DNA of 64,000 nucleotides, taken from the NCBI RefSeq assembly GCF_900101115.1, contig NZ_FNFU01000007.1:1-64000 (forward strand), written 5' to 3'. Below, piece by piece: positions 1 to 7,696 of this stretch. Source of the stretch: Cryobacterium psychrotolerans (GTDB taxonomy: Bacteria; Actinomycetota; Actinomycetes; Actinomycetales; Microbacteriaceae). The first letter of the stretch is position 1. Each line of letters opens with the position of its first letter. The position numbers and the translations under genes were made by a program. Under the pieces are notes generated by a model, which saw only the letters and a program-made list of their open reading frames with translations, was not told the origin of the DNA and ran no database searches.

Positions 1-158
1 ACGGAGGCGTTGTCGATCACCCGGTTGATCACCATCTCGGTGACCTCCGGGGTCACCTCTACCGGATCGGTTGCCACCTCGGCGATCTTCCAGGCCAGCT
101 GGCTTCCCCTGGCGAGATTCTCGTCGCTGCGGTGTACTCGTACGTTGTGGAGCTGCAC
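1..158 (-). CDS. prpD: 2-methylcitrate dehydratase PrpD, N-terminal part (cut by window edge)
   Basis: Reading the minus strand from a GTG at 158 gives 52 open codons up to the window edge. The peptide begins VQLHNVRVHRS and contains QLAWKIAEVA and TEMVINRVIDNAS, which I recognise as the N-terminus of the MmgE/PrpD family. These enzymes dehydrate 2-methylcitrate in the cytoplasmic methylcitrate cycle that disposes of propionyl-CoA. An AAAGGA ribosome site at 170-165 lies six bases before the GTG and decides the start. The gene follows the GntR regulator (stop at 174) on the same strand with a 15-bp gap, so the two are probably cotranscribed, and prpE diverges from them. Only the first ~10% of the protein is in the window, so catalytic residues cannot be checked. 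Confidence 0.85.
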   Translation of the reverse strand, partial: MQLHNVRVHRSDENLARGSQLAWKIAEVATDPVEVTPEVTEMVINRVIDNAS

Positions 159-173
159 GATGAATCCTTTCGG

Positions 174-896
174 TCAGTCGGCCCGGTTGGCCGTCTCCTC
201 ATCAATCGCCGCGAGGACGCTGGTGAGGCTCTGGTGGAGATGGACATGGGTCGCGTGGGCGGCCAGGTTGGCGTCGCCGGCGATGATCGCGTCGATGATC
301 AGGAGGTGTTCGGTCGCGGCCGCCCGCAGGCGGGCCTGGTTGCCCCTGGCCAGTCGGCGGATGCGGGAAAGGTGGGTGCGTACGGCATCGAGGGCGCCGA
401 CCAGGTACGGGTTGGCGCCGGCCGTGTCGATGGCCCGCTCGAGGTCGTCGATCAGGTCGTAGTAGCGGTGGATGCCGTCCTCGCCCTGGAGGAGCAGCTC
501 GGGAGCCGACACGAACTGTTCGCGGAGGGCCCGGAAGACGGCGGGGTCGCGGCGCAGTGCCGCGAGCCGGGCGGCCTGCTCTTCGAGCGCCTGGCGCAGC
601 TCGTACAGCTCGCGGATCCGCTCGATCGAGATCTCGGTGACCACAAACCCCCGACCGCTGCGCCCGGCCACGAGTCCGTCCGAAATGAGCCGGGCCACAG
701 CCGCCCGCAGCGGGGTGCGCGAGACGCCGATGCGCGCGGCCTGCTCCACCTCGAGCAGGCCCGTACCGGGCGGGAGGTCCCCATCGAGAATCTCGACGCG
801 CAGCTGCCGGTAGGCCCGTTCGCTGGCGGTGAGCGGCTCGCTCGCGGTGACAGGCTCGCGGACCCCAGAATCGGTTTGTGTATACACAACGGTCAT
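174..896 (-). CDS. GntR/FCD-family transcriptional regulator of the propionate locus
   Basis: A 240-residue repressor-type protein. Residues ~22-90 form the GntR winged helix-turn-helix (YRQLRVEILDGDLPPGTGL, then GVSRTPLRAAVARL). Residues ~95-235 form an all-helical FCD ligand domain with the spaced histidines of its metal site (RTHLSRIRR, ATEHLLIID, HVHLHQSL). I start it at the ATG at 896 (MTVVYTQTD). An upstream in-frame ATG at 959 would add 21 residues, but those would run through the divergent control region. The gene lies between prpD and divergent prpE, so its likely job is to sense propionate, propionyl-CoA or methylcitrate and control both directions. A perfect TTGTGTATACACAA palindrome lies inside its first codons, which suggests autoregulation. 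The ligand is inferred. Confidence 0.9.
   Translation of the reverse strand: MTVVYTQTDSGVREPVTASEPLTASERAYRQLRVEILDGDLPPGTGLLEVEQAARIGVSRTPLRAAVARLISDGLVAGRSGRGFVVTEISIERIRELYELRQALEEQAARLAALRRDPAVFRALREQFVSAPELLLQGEDGIHRYYDLIDDLERAIDTAGANPYLVGALDAVRTHLSRIRRLARGNQARLRAAATEHLLIIDAIIAGDANLAAHATHVHLHQSLTSVLAAIDEETANRAD
876..889. promoter_or_regulatory. Palindromic operator candidate 1 of the prp locus
   Basis: TTGTGTATACACAA is a perfect 14-bp palindrome sharing the TGTATACA core of the second site 66 bp away. FCD-type GntR regulators commonly bind short AT-rich palindromes of this kind. It overlaps codons 3-7 of the regulator when the ATG at 896 is used, so binding would block the regulator's own transcription. 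Confidence 0.6.
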
Positions 897-941
897 ACTA
901 TGCGCTTCAGGCGTCAATTGTGCAATACTTCGAGCATCCTT

Positions 942-949
942 TGTATACA
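942..949. promoter_or_regulatory. Palindromic operator candidate 2, overlapping the prpE promoter
   Basis: TGTATACA, the same core as the 876-889 palindrome, ends 24 bp before the prpE start. A TTGTGC hexamer at 918-923 with a -10-like TGTATA at 942-947 (18-bp spacing) would place this core inside the prpE -10 element. A bound repressor would then exclude RNA polymerase. Promoter assignment is by eye. Confidence 0.5.
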
Positions 950-973
950 GAGGGCTCAATGGAGAGGTTCAAC

Positions 974-2899
974 ATGACGGGCGAACCACACGCCGGCTAC
1001 CGCGAGACCTGGGCGCGGAGCATCGAATCGCCGGGCGAGTTCTGGCTCGATGCCGCGCGCGGAATCGACTGGGTCACTCCCCCGACCGTCGCCCTGGACG
1101 AGCGCGCCCCCGGCGCCGCGCACTGGTTTCCCGACGGGGAGCTGAACACGAGCTACAACGCCCTCGACCGGCATGTGCTCGCCGGCCGCGGCGACCAGGC
1201 CGCCCTGATCTACGACTCGGCCATGACCGGCACGAGGCTGTCGCTCAGCTACAGCGAGCTGCTCGAGCGCGTGGCCCGGTTCGCCGGAGTGCTCCGCGCC
1301 AACGGCGTGGACAAAGGCGACCGCGTGATCATCTACCTGCCGATGATCCCGGAGGCCATCGTCGCCATGCTGGCCTGCGCCCGCATCGGTGCCATTCACT
1401 CCGTCGTCTTCGGCGGCTTTGCCGCCAACGAACTGGCCGTGCGCATCGACGACGCCGGCCCCGGCGTCATCGTCACCGCCTCCGGCGGCCTCGAACCGGG
1501 TCGTGCGGTCGAATACCTCCCGCTCGTGCAGCGCGCCCTGAAGCTCAGCGCCGGATCGGTGAAGACCGTCATCGTGCGTGGCCGTGACGCGGTTCCCGGC
1601 AGCGCAGCCGACTACACCGACGACACCCACGCCACCTGGCTGGACTGGGCCGACGAGGAGGCGACGGCCACCCCGGCCGGGCCGGTCAGCCTGCGCTCAG
1701 GCGACCCGCTGTACATCCTCTACACCTCAGGAACCACCGGCAGCCCCAAGGGGATCGTGCGCGACAACGGCGGGCACGCCGTCGCCCTGGCCTGGTCGAT
1801 GCGCAACATTTACGACGTCGGTCCCGGCGACGTGTACTGGGCCGCCTCCGACGTCGGCTGGGTGGTCGGCCACTCCTACATCGTTTACGCCCCGCTTCTG
1901 GTCGGCGCCACCACGGTGATCTACGAGGGCAAGCCGATCGGCACACCGGATGCCGGGGCCTTCTGGCGTGTCGTCGAGGACTACAAGGTCAAGGTGCTGT
2001 TCACCGCCCCGACCGCGATCCGCGCCATCCGGCGGGTCGACCCGGGGCTGCGCGAGCTGGCGAAGCACGACGTGTCCAGCCTGGACAGCCTGTTCCTGGC
2101 CGGTGAGCGCCTCGACCCGGAAACGTTCCACTGGGCCAACAACGGCCTGCACTGCCCGGTCGTCGACCACTGGTGGCAGACCGAGACGGGCTGGGCGATC
2201 TGCGCGAACCCGCGCGGCATCGAGGCCCTCCCGACCAGGCCCGGGTCGGCCACCGTGCCCGTGCCCGGTTACGACATCGAGATCCTCGACTCGAAGGGCA
2301 AGCCGGTCAAGCGGGGGAAAGAAGGCAACATCGCCATCCGCCTGCCCCTGCCGCCGGGCACCCTGATGGGGGTCTGGGGCAGCGAGGACCGGTACACGAG
2401 CGCCTACCTGTCGGCCTTCCCTGGCTACTACGCGACCGGGGACTCCGGCCACTTCGACGAGGACGGTTACCTGTACGTGATGGGCCGCACTGACGATGTG
2501 ATCAACGTGGCCGGCCACCGTTTGTCGACCGGCTCCCTCGAGGAGGTGCTCACCCTGCATCCGGCCGTCGCGGAGTGCGCGGTCCTCGGCGTGCACGACG
2601 CGCTCAAGGGGCAGCGCGCTGCCGGTTTTGTCACGCTGAAGGCCGGCGAGCAGATCGACCACGACACCCTCGCCGCCGAACTCATCGGGCTGGTCAGGGA
2701 GCACGTCGGCCCGGTCGCGGCCTTCCGCGACGTGACCATCCTGGAACGGCTGCCGAAGACCCGCTCAGGCAAGATCCTGCGCAAGACGATCCGGCAGATC
2801 GTGGACGGCGAGCCGTACACGGTTCCGCCGACCATCGAGGATCCGACCGTGCTCGACGACCTGCAACGGGCCGTCCACGGCGCCGGCGAAGGCAGCTGA
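974..2899 (+). CDS. prpE: Propionyl-CoA synthetase (propionate-CoA ligase) PrpE
   Basis: A 641-residue AMP-forming acyl-CoA synthetase that activates propionate with ATP and CoA. The N-terminal acetyl/propionyl-CoA synthetase cap comes first (GYRETWARSIESPGEFW). The nucleotide loop YTSGTTGSPKG is at residues ~250-260, followed by the PrpE-type stretch VGWVVGHSYIVYAPLL. The C-terminal lid carries PKTRSGKILRKTIR, whose lysine near 600 is catalytic in the family and the usual acetylation site. The length fits PrpE. An in-frame ATG exists at 959, but GGAGAGG at 961-967, six bases before the ATG at 974, decides the start. It is divergent from the GntR-prpD operon and feeds propionyl-CoA to the methylcitrate cycle. 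Acetate use is possible, but context favours propionate. Confidence 0.92.
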   Translation: MTGEPHAGYRETWARSIESPGEFWLDAARGIDWVTPPTVALDERAPGAAHWFPDGELNTSYNALDRHVLAGRGDQAALIYDSAMTGTRLSLSYSELLERVARFAGVLRANGVDKGDRVIIYLPMIPEAIVAMLACARIGAIHSVVFGGFAANELAVRIDDAGPGVIVTASGGLEPGRAVEYLPLVQRALKLSAGSVKTVIVRGRDAVPGSAADYTDDTHATWLDWADEEATATPAGPVSLRSGDPLYILYTSGTTGSPKGIVRDNGGHAVALAWSMRNIYDVGPGDVYWAASDVGWVVGHSYIVYAPLLVGATTVIYEGKPIGTPDAGAFWRVVEDYKVKVLFTAPTAIRAIRRVDPGLRELAKHDVSSLDSLFLAGERLDPETFHWANNGLHCPVVDHWWQTETGWAICANPRGIEALPTRPGSATVPVPGYDIEILDSKGKPVKRGKEGNIAIRLPLPPGTLMGVWGSEDRYTSAYLSAFPGYYATGDSGHFDEDGYLYVMGRTDDVINVAGHRLSTGSLEEVLTLHPAVAECAVLGVHDALKGQRAAGFVTLKAGEQIDHDTLAAELIGLVREHVGPVAAFRDVTILERLPKTRSGKILRKTIRQIVDGEPYTVPPTIEDPTVLDDLQRAVHGAGEGS

Positions 2900-2909
2900 C
2901 AGCAGTCCT

Positions 2910-2944
2910 GGGTCGGTCAGTCCCGCATCCGCAGTTCGCCCCGG
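2910..2944. repeat. 35-bp direct repeat, left copy (upstream of the WD40 gene)
   Basis: An exact copy of 4252-4286. The minus strand of this copy still spells RGELRMRD plus stop, the tail of the SDR gene at 4259, although no SDR gene is attached here. With the right copy it brackets 1.34 kb containing only the WD40 gene, as in insertion or duplication at a gene's 3' end. Confidence 0.9.
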
Positions 2945-3085
2945 CCTTCGTCCACCCTCCGCGAGGGTGAGCTGGGTCCCACGACATGGTCCTGTGTCGG
3001 TGCGAGGGCTAGGTTGAACCTGTTGAGAGGCACATGCCGGTCACGCAGGGGCGAGGACTCCGGGCCAACGGGGCGGGAGGTGGCG

Positions 3086-4240
3086 ATGATGAGCGGTCTG
3101 CGCGCCAGGAAGGCCACCAGTGCCGTGGCGTGGAGGCTCGCCGGGATCGTGCTGACGTTCCTCGGTCTCGCCGTGATCGGGTACTGCTCCCTCTACCTCG
3201 TCAGGCACTTCACGACCGGCTGGAATCCCGAGGGAACCGACTTCGCGAACACCACGACGTCCTTGTGGTTGGCACTGTTTGTGTTCGGCGTGGGACCCAC
3301 CGCCTATGGCTTGAATGTGGTGATCTCGGGGACACGAACCGGTGAACCGCCCCCGGTTGAGGCATCGGCGAGGCTGATACGCACCCTTGCTCCCGGTGGC
3401 TCGTCCTCGGTGGCTGTGACGCCCGACGGGGCGTGCGCCCTGGGCTGCGGGAGCAACGGGCCAACCACGGTCTGGGACCTGTCAACGGGGCGCCCGCTTC
3501 GGACGCTTGACGCGCACGCCATGGTGTTCGCGCTCGCGGTGACACCCGATGGACAATCCGTTGTGTCAGGGTCCTCCGACACGACGGTGCGGGTGTGGGA
3601 TCTGACGTCCGGGCGCCTGCTTCACACCCTGGCGGGCCACAAGAAGCCAGTGCGCACGGTGGTTGTGACTCCCGACGGGCGCTGGGCTGTTTCCGGCTCC
3701 GAGGATTGGACGCTTCGAGTCTGGGATCTGGCATCGGGGGCGGCGGTGAGCACCTTGCCGGGCAACCGCTTTGTTGGGGGCGTCGCCGTGAGCCCCGACG
3801 GGCGCCTGGTTCTCTCCGGCTGCACCGACAGGACAGTGCGGGTGCTTGAGCTGGCCTCCGGGGCGACGGTGCAAACCCTGAAGGGTCACGCAGGTCCGGT
3901 CTGGGCGCTCGCTGTGACTCCCGACGGGCGAAGGGTTGTGTCCGGATCGTCCGACAAGACCCTGCGGGTGTGGGATCTGGCATCCGGGCGCCCAGTGCAG
4001 ACCCTGGCGGGCCACACCAAGAAGGTCTCGGCCATTGCGGTGACTCCCGACGGGCGCAGGGTAGTGTCCGGGTCCTCCGACAAGACCCTGCGGGTGTGGG
4101 ACCTGGCCTCCGGGCGCCTGCTCCACACCCTGGAAGGCCACCTCACCGCTGTCCAGGCCGTTGCAATCACCCCTGACGGCCGCTTCGCCGTCTCCGGCTC
4201 CTCCGACGGAACGCTCCGGGTCTGGGACATTGCTGACTGA
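3086..4240 (+). CDS. Membrane-anchored seven-repeat WD40 protein
   Basis: A 384-residue protein. Two hydrophobic segments near the N-terminus (RLAGIVLTFLGLAVIGYCSL at ~15-35 and LWLALFVFGVGPTAYGLNVV at ~50-70) precede about 290 residues made of seven WD40 units of ~42 residues. Each unit has the pattern VTPDG..VVSGSSD.TLRVWDLASG..(L/V).TL.GH. Seven units make a full beta-propeller, normally a protein-interaction platform; no enzymatic domain is attached. GGGAGG at 3075-3080 supports the ATG at 3086 or 3089. Units five and six are nearly identical in DNA, so the propeller grew recently by duplication. It has no operon partner and sits between exact 35-bp direct repeats, suggesting it arrived as a cassette. 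Function unknown. Confidence 0.85.
   Translation: MMSGLRARKATSAVAWRLAGIVLTFLGLAVIGYCSLYLVRHFTTGWNPEGTDFANTTTSLWLALFVFGVGPTAYGLNVVISGTRTGEPPPVEASARLIRTLAPGGSSSVAVTPDGACALGCGSNGPTTVWDLSTGRPLRTLDAHAMVFALAVTPDGQSVVSGSSDTTVRVWDLTSGRLLHTLAGHKKPVRTVVVTPDGRWAVSGSEDWTLRVWDLASGAAVSTLPGNRFVGGVAVSPDGRLVLSGCTDRTVRVLELASGATVQTLKGHAGPVWALAVTPDGRRVVSGSSDKTLRVWDLASGRPVQTLAGHTKKVSAIAVTPDGRRVVSGSSDKTLRVWDLASGRLLHTLEGHLTAVQAVAITPDGRFAVSGSSDGTLRVWDIAD
3914..4165 (+). repeat. Near-identical 126-bp tandem units inside the WD40 gene
   Basis: The units starting at 3914 and 4040 are spaced exactly 126 bp (42 codons) and share most of their first ~84 bases, including identical stretches through GACAAGACCCTGCGGGTGTG. 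Other WD units in the gene are more diverged. This indicates recent in-frame unit duplication. Confidence 0.75.
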
Positions 4241-4251
4241 GCCCGGATCCG

Positions 4252-4286
4252 GGGTCGGTCAGTCCCGCATCCGCAGTTCGCCCCGG
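4252..4286. repeat. 35-bp direct repeat, right copy (3' end of the SDR gene)
   Basis: Identical to 2910-2944. It includes the last codons and stop of the minus-strand SDR (RGELRMRD*) plus seven bases beyond. The SDR reads through this copy intact, so it is the probable parental copy and the left one the duplicate. Confidence 0.9.
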
Positions 4287-5038
4287 GCGATCCTCGTCGG
4301 CGCCGCCTGGGCGACCGGTTTGATCGTGATCAGGTCGAGGTTGACGTGTGCCGGGCGCTCCACGCTCGAGACGATCGTCTCGGCGATGTCCTCCGCAGTG
4401 AGCGGGTTCGGAATGTTCTCGTACGCCGCGACCGCCTTCTCCGCGTCGCCGCCGAAGCGCACGAGGCCGAATTCGTCGGTCTTGACCATGCCGGGGGCGA
4501 TCTCGATCACCCGGATGGGTTCGCCGTTCAGTTCAAGGCGAAGCACCTCCGTCATCGCGTGCGCGGCGGACTTTGCCGCGTTGTAGCCGCCGCCGCCGAG
4601 GTAATTGACGTGGCCGGCGATCGAGGTGATGGTCACGATGTCGGCCGAGCCGCCGCCCGACGAGATTCCGGCACGCAGGAGGGGCAGCAGGGCGCTGGTC
4701 ACCCGTTTCACGGCGAGCACGTTGATCTCGAACATCCAGGCCCAGTCCTCGATCTTCGAGTTCTCGACGCTGTCCAGGCCCAGGGCGCCGCCGGCGTTGT
4801 TGACCAGGGCGTGCACCGGGCCGGTCGCGGCCAGGAAATCGCGCAGCGCGTCGACGTCGGCCTGCCGGGTCAGGTCGGCCGTGAAGACCTGTGCGCCGGT
4901 CTCCTCGGCGAGCGCCGCGAGACGGTCGGCACGCCGCGCGACCCCGACGACGTCCCACCCTCGAAGCCGGAACAGGCGCACGCTGGCCGCCCCGATTCCC
5001 GAACTTGCACCGGTTACGACCACTCTGCGTGTACCCAT
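4259..5038 (-). CDS. SDR family NAD(P)-dependent oxidoreductase
   Basis: A 259-residue classical short-chain dehydrogenase/reductase. The cofactor motif TGASSGIG is at 9-16, NNAG at 80-83 and the catalytic set S139-Y152-x3-K156 (GYNAAK). An arginine pair after the second strand (GVARRADR) suggests NADP(H). The tail PTRIARGELRMRD lies in the 35-bp repeat also found on the far side of the WD40 gene. I start at MGTRRVVV (5038), because the longer reading frame adds a non-family extension overlapping the divergent acyltransferase. Only 29 bp separate the two divergent starts, so their promoters must overlap. It resembles broad-specificity hydroxy-acid or serine dehydrogenases; the substrate cannot be named. 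Confidence 0.88.
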   Translation of the reverse strand: MGTRRVVVTGASSGIGAASVRLFRLRGWDVVGVARRADRLAALAEETGAQVFTADLTRQADVDALRDFLAATGPVHALVNNAGGALGLDSVENSKIEDWAWMFEINVLAVKRVTSALLPLLRAGISSGGGSADIVTITSIAGHVNYLGGGGYNAAKSAAHAMTEVLRLELNGEPIRVIEIAPGMVKTDEFGLVRFGGDAEKAVAAYENIPNPLTAEDIAETIVSSVERPAHVNLDLITIKPVAQAAPTRIARGELRMRD

Positions 5039-5067
5039 TCTTCTATTCTGCAGGGAGAATGGGGCTA

Positions 5068-6168
5068 ATGAGCACCACAGGCGCAGCCGCAACGACAGCC
5101 CAGAAGAGGCGGGTCCCGATCTGGGACAACGCCCGCTGGATCGCGATCACCCTCATGGTGATGGGTCACGCCATCCTCAAACTCATTGCCGAGTCGGATG
5201 TCGCCTACGAGGCGTACCTGTTCATCTACGCGTTCCACGTGCCCCTGTTCGTGGCCGTGAGCGGGTATTTCGCCAAGTCGGGGCCGCCCGGCACCCGGCA
5301 GTTGCACCGGCTGCTGACCGACATCGTCTTCCCGTACCTGATCTTCGAAACGATCTGGACGCTCGTGCGCTGGCTGCTCGGCGGCAACTTCTGGCTCGAT
5401 TACGCGACTGCCTCCTGGACGCTGTGGTTCCTGATCGCGATCGCGATCTGGCGGATCTCGCTGCCCTACCTGGTGTTGCTCCGCTATCCGCTGCTGATCA
5501 GCATCCTCATCTCCGTCGGCGCCGGCTACATCGAGTCGCTCGACGCGACCTTCACCCTCACCCGAACCCTGGGCCTGCTGCCCTTCTTCGTCTTCGGCTG
5601 GCACCTGCGCCAGCGCCAGCTCACCGGCCGCTGGCTGGCCCTCGGCCCCCGGGTGGTGTGGCGCTGGCGCGCGGCCGCCCTGGCCCTGTTCACCGCCCTG
5701 GCGGTCGTCATCGTGCTGAGCATCGACCGGCTGCGCGAGCTGAAGGTTCGCCGCTTCCTGCTCTATGACGAGTCGTACGGCACGATCGGATACGACCAGG
5801 TCTGGGCCGGCGTCATCCGTCTCTGCCTCATCCTGCTCGCCTTCGGCCTGATCGTGGCGTTCCTGGTGCTCGTGCCCCGACGCCTCACCTGGTTCAGCAA
5901 GCTGGGCGCCGCCACCATGTACATTTACCTGCTGCACAGCTTCGTCTTGTTCCCGTTCCGCGAGTCGGGCGTGCTGGACGGCCCACAGCCGGCCTGGGTG
6001 CTCCCCGCCATGATGCTGCTCAGCGTGGGGATCTCGGTCCTGCTCTCGCAGGGCGTCGTGCGGAGGGTGTTCCGGCCGCTCGTCGAACCGCGTGCGCGCT
6101 GGCTGTTCCGCAGGGAACCGGCCACCCTCACCGGGACAATCGTGCTCCCCCCGGGCGAACCGCGCTGA
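5068..6168 (+). CDS. Acyltransferase 3 family membrane protein
   Basis: A 366-residue integral membrane protein with about ten hydrophobic segments. The family opening WDNARWIAITLMVMGHAI (residues ~19-36) carries the essential histidine, H34. Further family marks are FHVPLFVAVSGYFAKSG and, near the C-terminus, MYIYLLHSFVLFP. Members transfer acetyl or other acyl groups to cell-envelope sugars or small molecules across the membrane. AGGGAG at 5052-5057 fits the ATG at 5068 (MSTTG) better than the ATG at 5059. It is a single gene divergent from the SDR, and the acceptor is unknown. The N-terminus resembles the fucose-4-O-acetylase-like branch (YjcB/WcaF type). Confidence 0.85.
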   Translation: MSTTGAAATTAQKRRVPIWDNARWIAITLMVMGHAILKLIAESDVAYEAYLFIYAFHVPLFVAVSGYFAKSGPPGTRQLHRLLTDIVFPYLIFETIWTLVRWLLGGNFWLDYATASWTLWFLIAIAIWRISLPYLVLLRYPLLISILISVGAGYIESLDATFTLTRTLGLLPFFVFGWHLRQRQLTGRWLALGPRVVWRWRAAALALFTALAVVIVLSIDRLRELKVRRFLLYDESYGTIGYDQVWAGVIRLCLILLAFGLIVAFLVLVPRRLTWFSKLGAATMYIYLLHSFVLFPFRESGVLDGPQPAWVLPAMMLLSVGISVLLSQGVVRRVFRPLVEPRARWLFRREPATLTGTIVLPPGEPR

Positions 6169-6236
6169 TCGCAGCGGCGTCCGCCCCGGCAAATCGGTCG
6201 GTCCGGCGCAGATGTGACGCCGTGTTTCGGGCACCG

Positions 6237-6265
6237 TTGCCGGTGTGGACCTGCGTGTTTAGGCT
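6237..6265 (+). promoter_or_regulatory. Putative sigma-70-type promoter of metY
   Basis: TTGCCG (6237-6242), a 17-bp spacer and TAGGCT (6260-6265) fit the TTGnnn/TAnnnT pattern of actinobacterial housekeeping promoters. The metY ATG at 6322 follows with AAGGGAG at 6306-6312. I see no SAM-riboswitch fold in this leader. Confidence 0.45.
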
Positions 6266-6321
6266 CGCTGCAGAGCGATGGACGGTCCACGCCCGCCCCG
6301 GACCCAAGGGAGACCCACCTC

Positions 6322-7512
6322 ATGAGCGATAACACTTCAGCCTGGAAGTTCGAAACCAAGCAGGTTCACTCCGGCGCCAGGCCCGACCCGGTCACCAACG
6401 CGCGGGCCACGCCGATCTACCAGACCACCTCGTACGTGTTCAACTCCGCGCAGCACGCCCAGAACCTGTTCGCGCTGGCCGAGTTCGGCAACATTTACAC
6501 GCGCATCCAGAACCCCACGCAGGCGGTCGTCGAAGAGCGCGTCGCGGCCCTCGAGGGCGGCACCGCTGCGCTGCTGCTGGCGTCCGGCCAGTCGGCGACG
6601 ACGTTCGCGGTGCTCAACATCGCCCAGGCCGGCGACCACATCGTGTCGTCCAGCTCGATCTACGGCGGCACCTACAACCTCTTCAAGTACACGCTCGCCA
6701 AGCTCGGCATCGAGACGACGTTCGTGGAGAACCAGGACGACGCCGACGAGTGGCGCCGCGCGGTTCGCCCCAACACCAAGCTCTTCTTCGCGGAGACCAT
6801 CGGCAACCCGAAGATCAACGTGCTCGACATCTCCCTCGTGGCCGATGTCGCCCACGAATCGGGCGTGCCGCTGATCGTCGACAACACGATCGCCACCCCG
6901 TACCTGATCCGCCCGTTCGAGCATGGCGCGGACATCATCGTGCACTCCGCCACGAAGTTCCTCGGCGGGCACGGCGCGGTCATCGGCGGCATCGTCGTCG
7001 ACGGCGGAAAGTTCGCCTGGTCGAAGAACGTGGAGAAGTTCCCCGGACTCACCGAGCCCGACCCGTCGTACCACGGCGCCAGCTACACGGGCGCGGTCGG
7101 CGACGGGATCGCGTACATCATCAAGGCGCGCGTGCAGCTGCTGCGCGACCTCGGCGCCGCGATCGCGCCGGCCAGCGCCTGGCAGCTCATCCAGGGCATC
7201 GAGACCCTCAGCCTCCGGGTAGAGCGCCACACGCAGAACGCCCAGGAGATCGCCGAGTGGCTCGAGAACCACGCCGCGGCGTTCGGGCGTGTACACACTG
7301 GAACCGGCGAGCGAATCCACCCTCGGCAACACGCTCGAGTCGGTCAAACAGCGCTTCGGCCGGATGGGGCTGGAGGTGGACTGGCACGGCAGCGGGCAGG
7401 TCCTGCTGCCCAGCACGGTCCTCGATTCCTTCCTGCTCGCCCTCGGCGAGTGCCTGGAGAACGTGCGTCGCCACTCCGGCGTCAAACGTGCCGATGTGAC
7501 GATCACGGATGA
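6322..7512 (+). pseudogene. metY: O-acetylhomoserine sulfhydrylase MetY, missing its 3' third
   Basis: The first ~317 codons are a normal PLP-dependent O-acetylhomoserine/O-acetylserine sulfhydrylase: FETKQVHSG, YTRIQNPTQ, the PLP lysine in SATKFLGGHG (K212), and finally LSLRVERHTQNAQEIAEWLENH. The family then continues with PDV..V.YPGL and a ~110-residue C-terminal domain. Here homology stops at about 7272 and the frame runs 79 codons through the next gene's DNA in the wrong frame, ending at 7512. A normal protein is ~430-440 residues. The missing part holds much of the small domain and the active-site lid, so the product should be inactive. metX, the usual neighbour, is absent. Either a real deletion fused it to the kinase fragment or the contig is misjoined. 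Confidence 0.85.
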
Positions 7513-7696
7513 CGACACCACCGTCCGCGCGATGGTCACCGACGCCGGGGTCGGCTTCGACCTCGACGGAGTCGGCAGCGAACGCCTGGGCTTCACCGAG
7601 TCGGTCGTGGCCAGGCTCCGGGACGTCGGCGGCAACGCCCGCCTGTTCTCGTCGCCCGGGTCGGGCACGACGGTTGTGCTCGAGGTGCCCAAGTGA
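7289..7696 (+). pseudogene. Sensor histidine kinase, ATPase-domain remnant lacking its front
   Basis: This frame encodes only the C-terminal HATPase_c domain of a NarL-system (LiaS/DesK-like) histidine kinase: N box ECLENVRRHSG, G1 box DAGVGFD, then SERLGFTESVVARL and FSSPGSGTTVVLEVP. No dimerisation/phospho-acceptor histidine region or sensor domain precedes it. Reading upstream of GTG 7289 enters metY DNA in another frame. The stop overlaps the GTG of the next gene (GTGA at 7693-7696), so the original operon order kinase, membrane protein, regulator is intact downstream of the break. A 135-residue ATPase domain alone cannot autophosphorylate, so the two-component pathway looks disabled unless the break is an assembly artefact. 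Confidence 0.8.

Noticed and set aside
2900-3085. A small gene between prpE and the WD40 gene
   Set aside because: Open frames here are short, lack ribosome sites, and overlap the 35-bp repeat whose minus-strand peptide is a copy of the SDR tail.
6169-6321. SAM riboswitch in the metY leader
   Set aside because: Methionine genes often have one, but I find neither the SAM-I/IV conserved core nor a matching stem set here, only a normal promoter and ribosome site.
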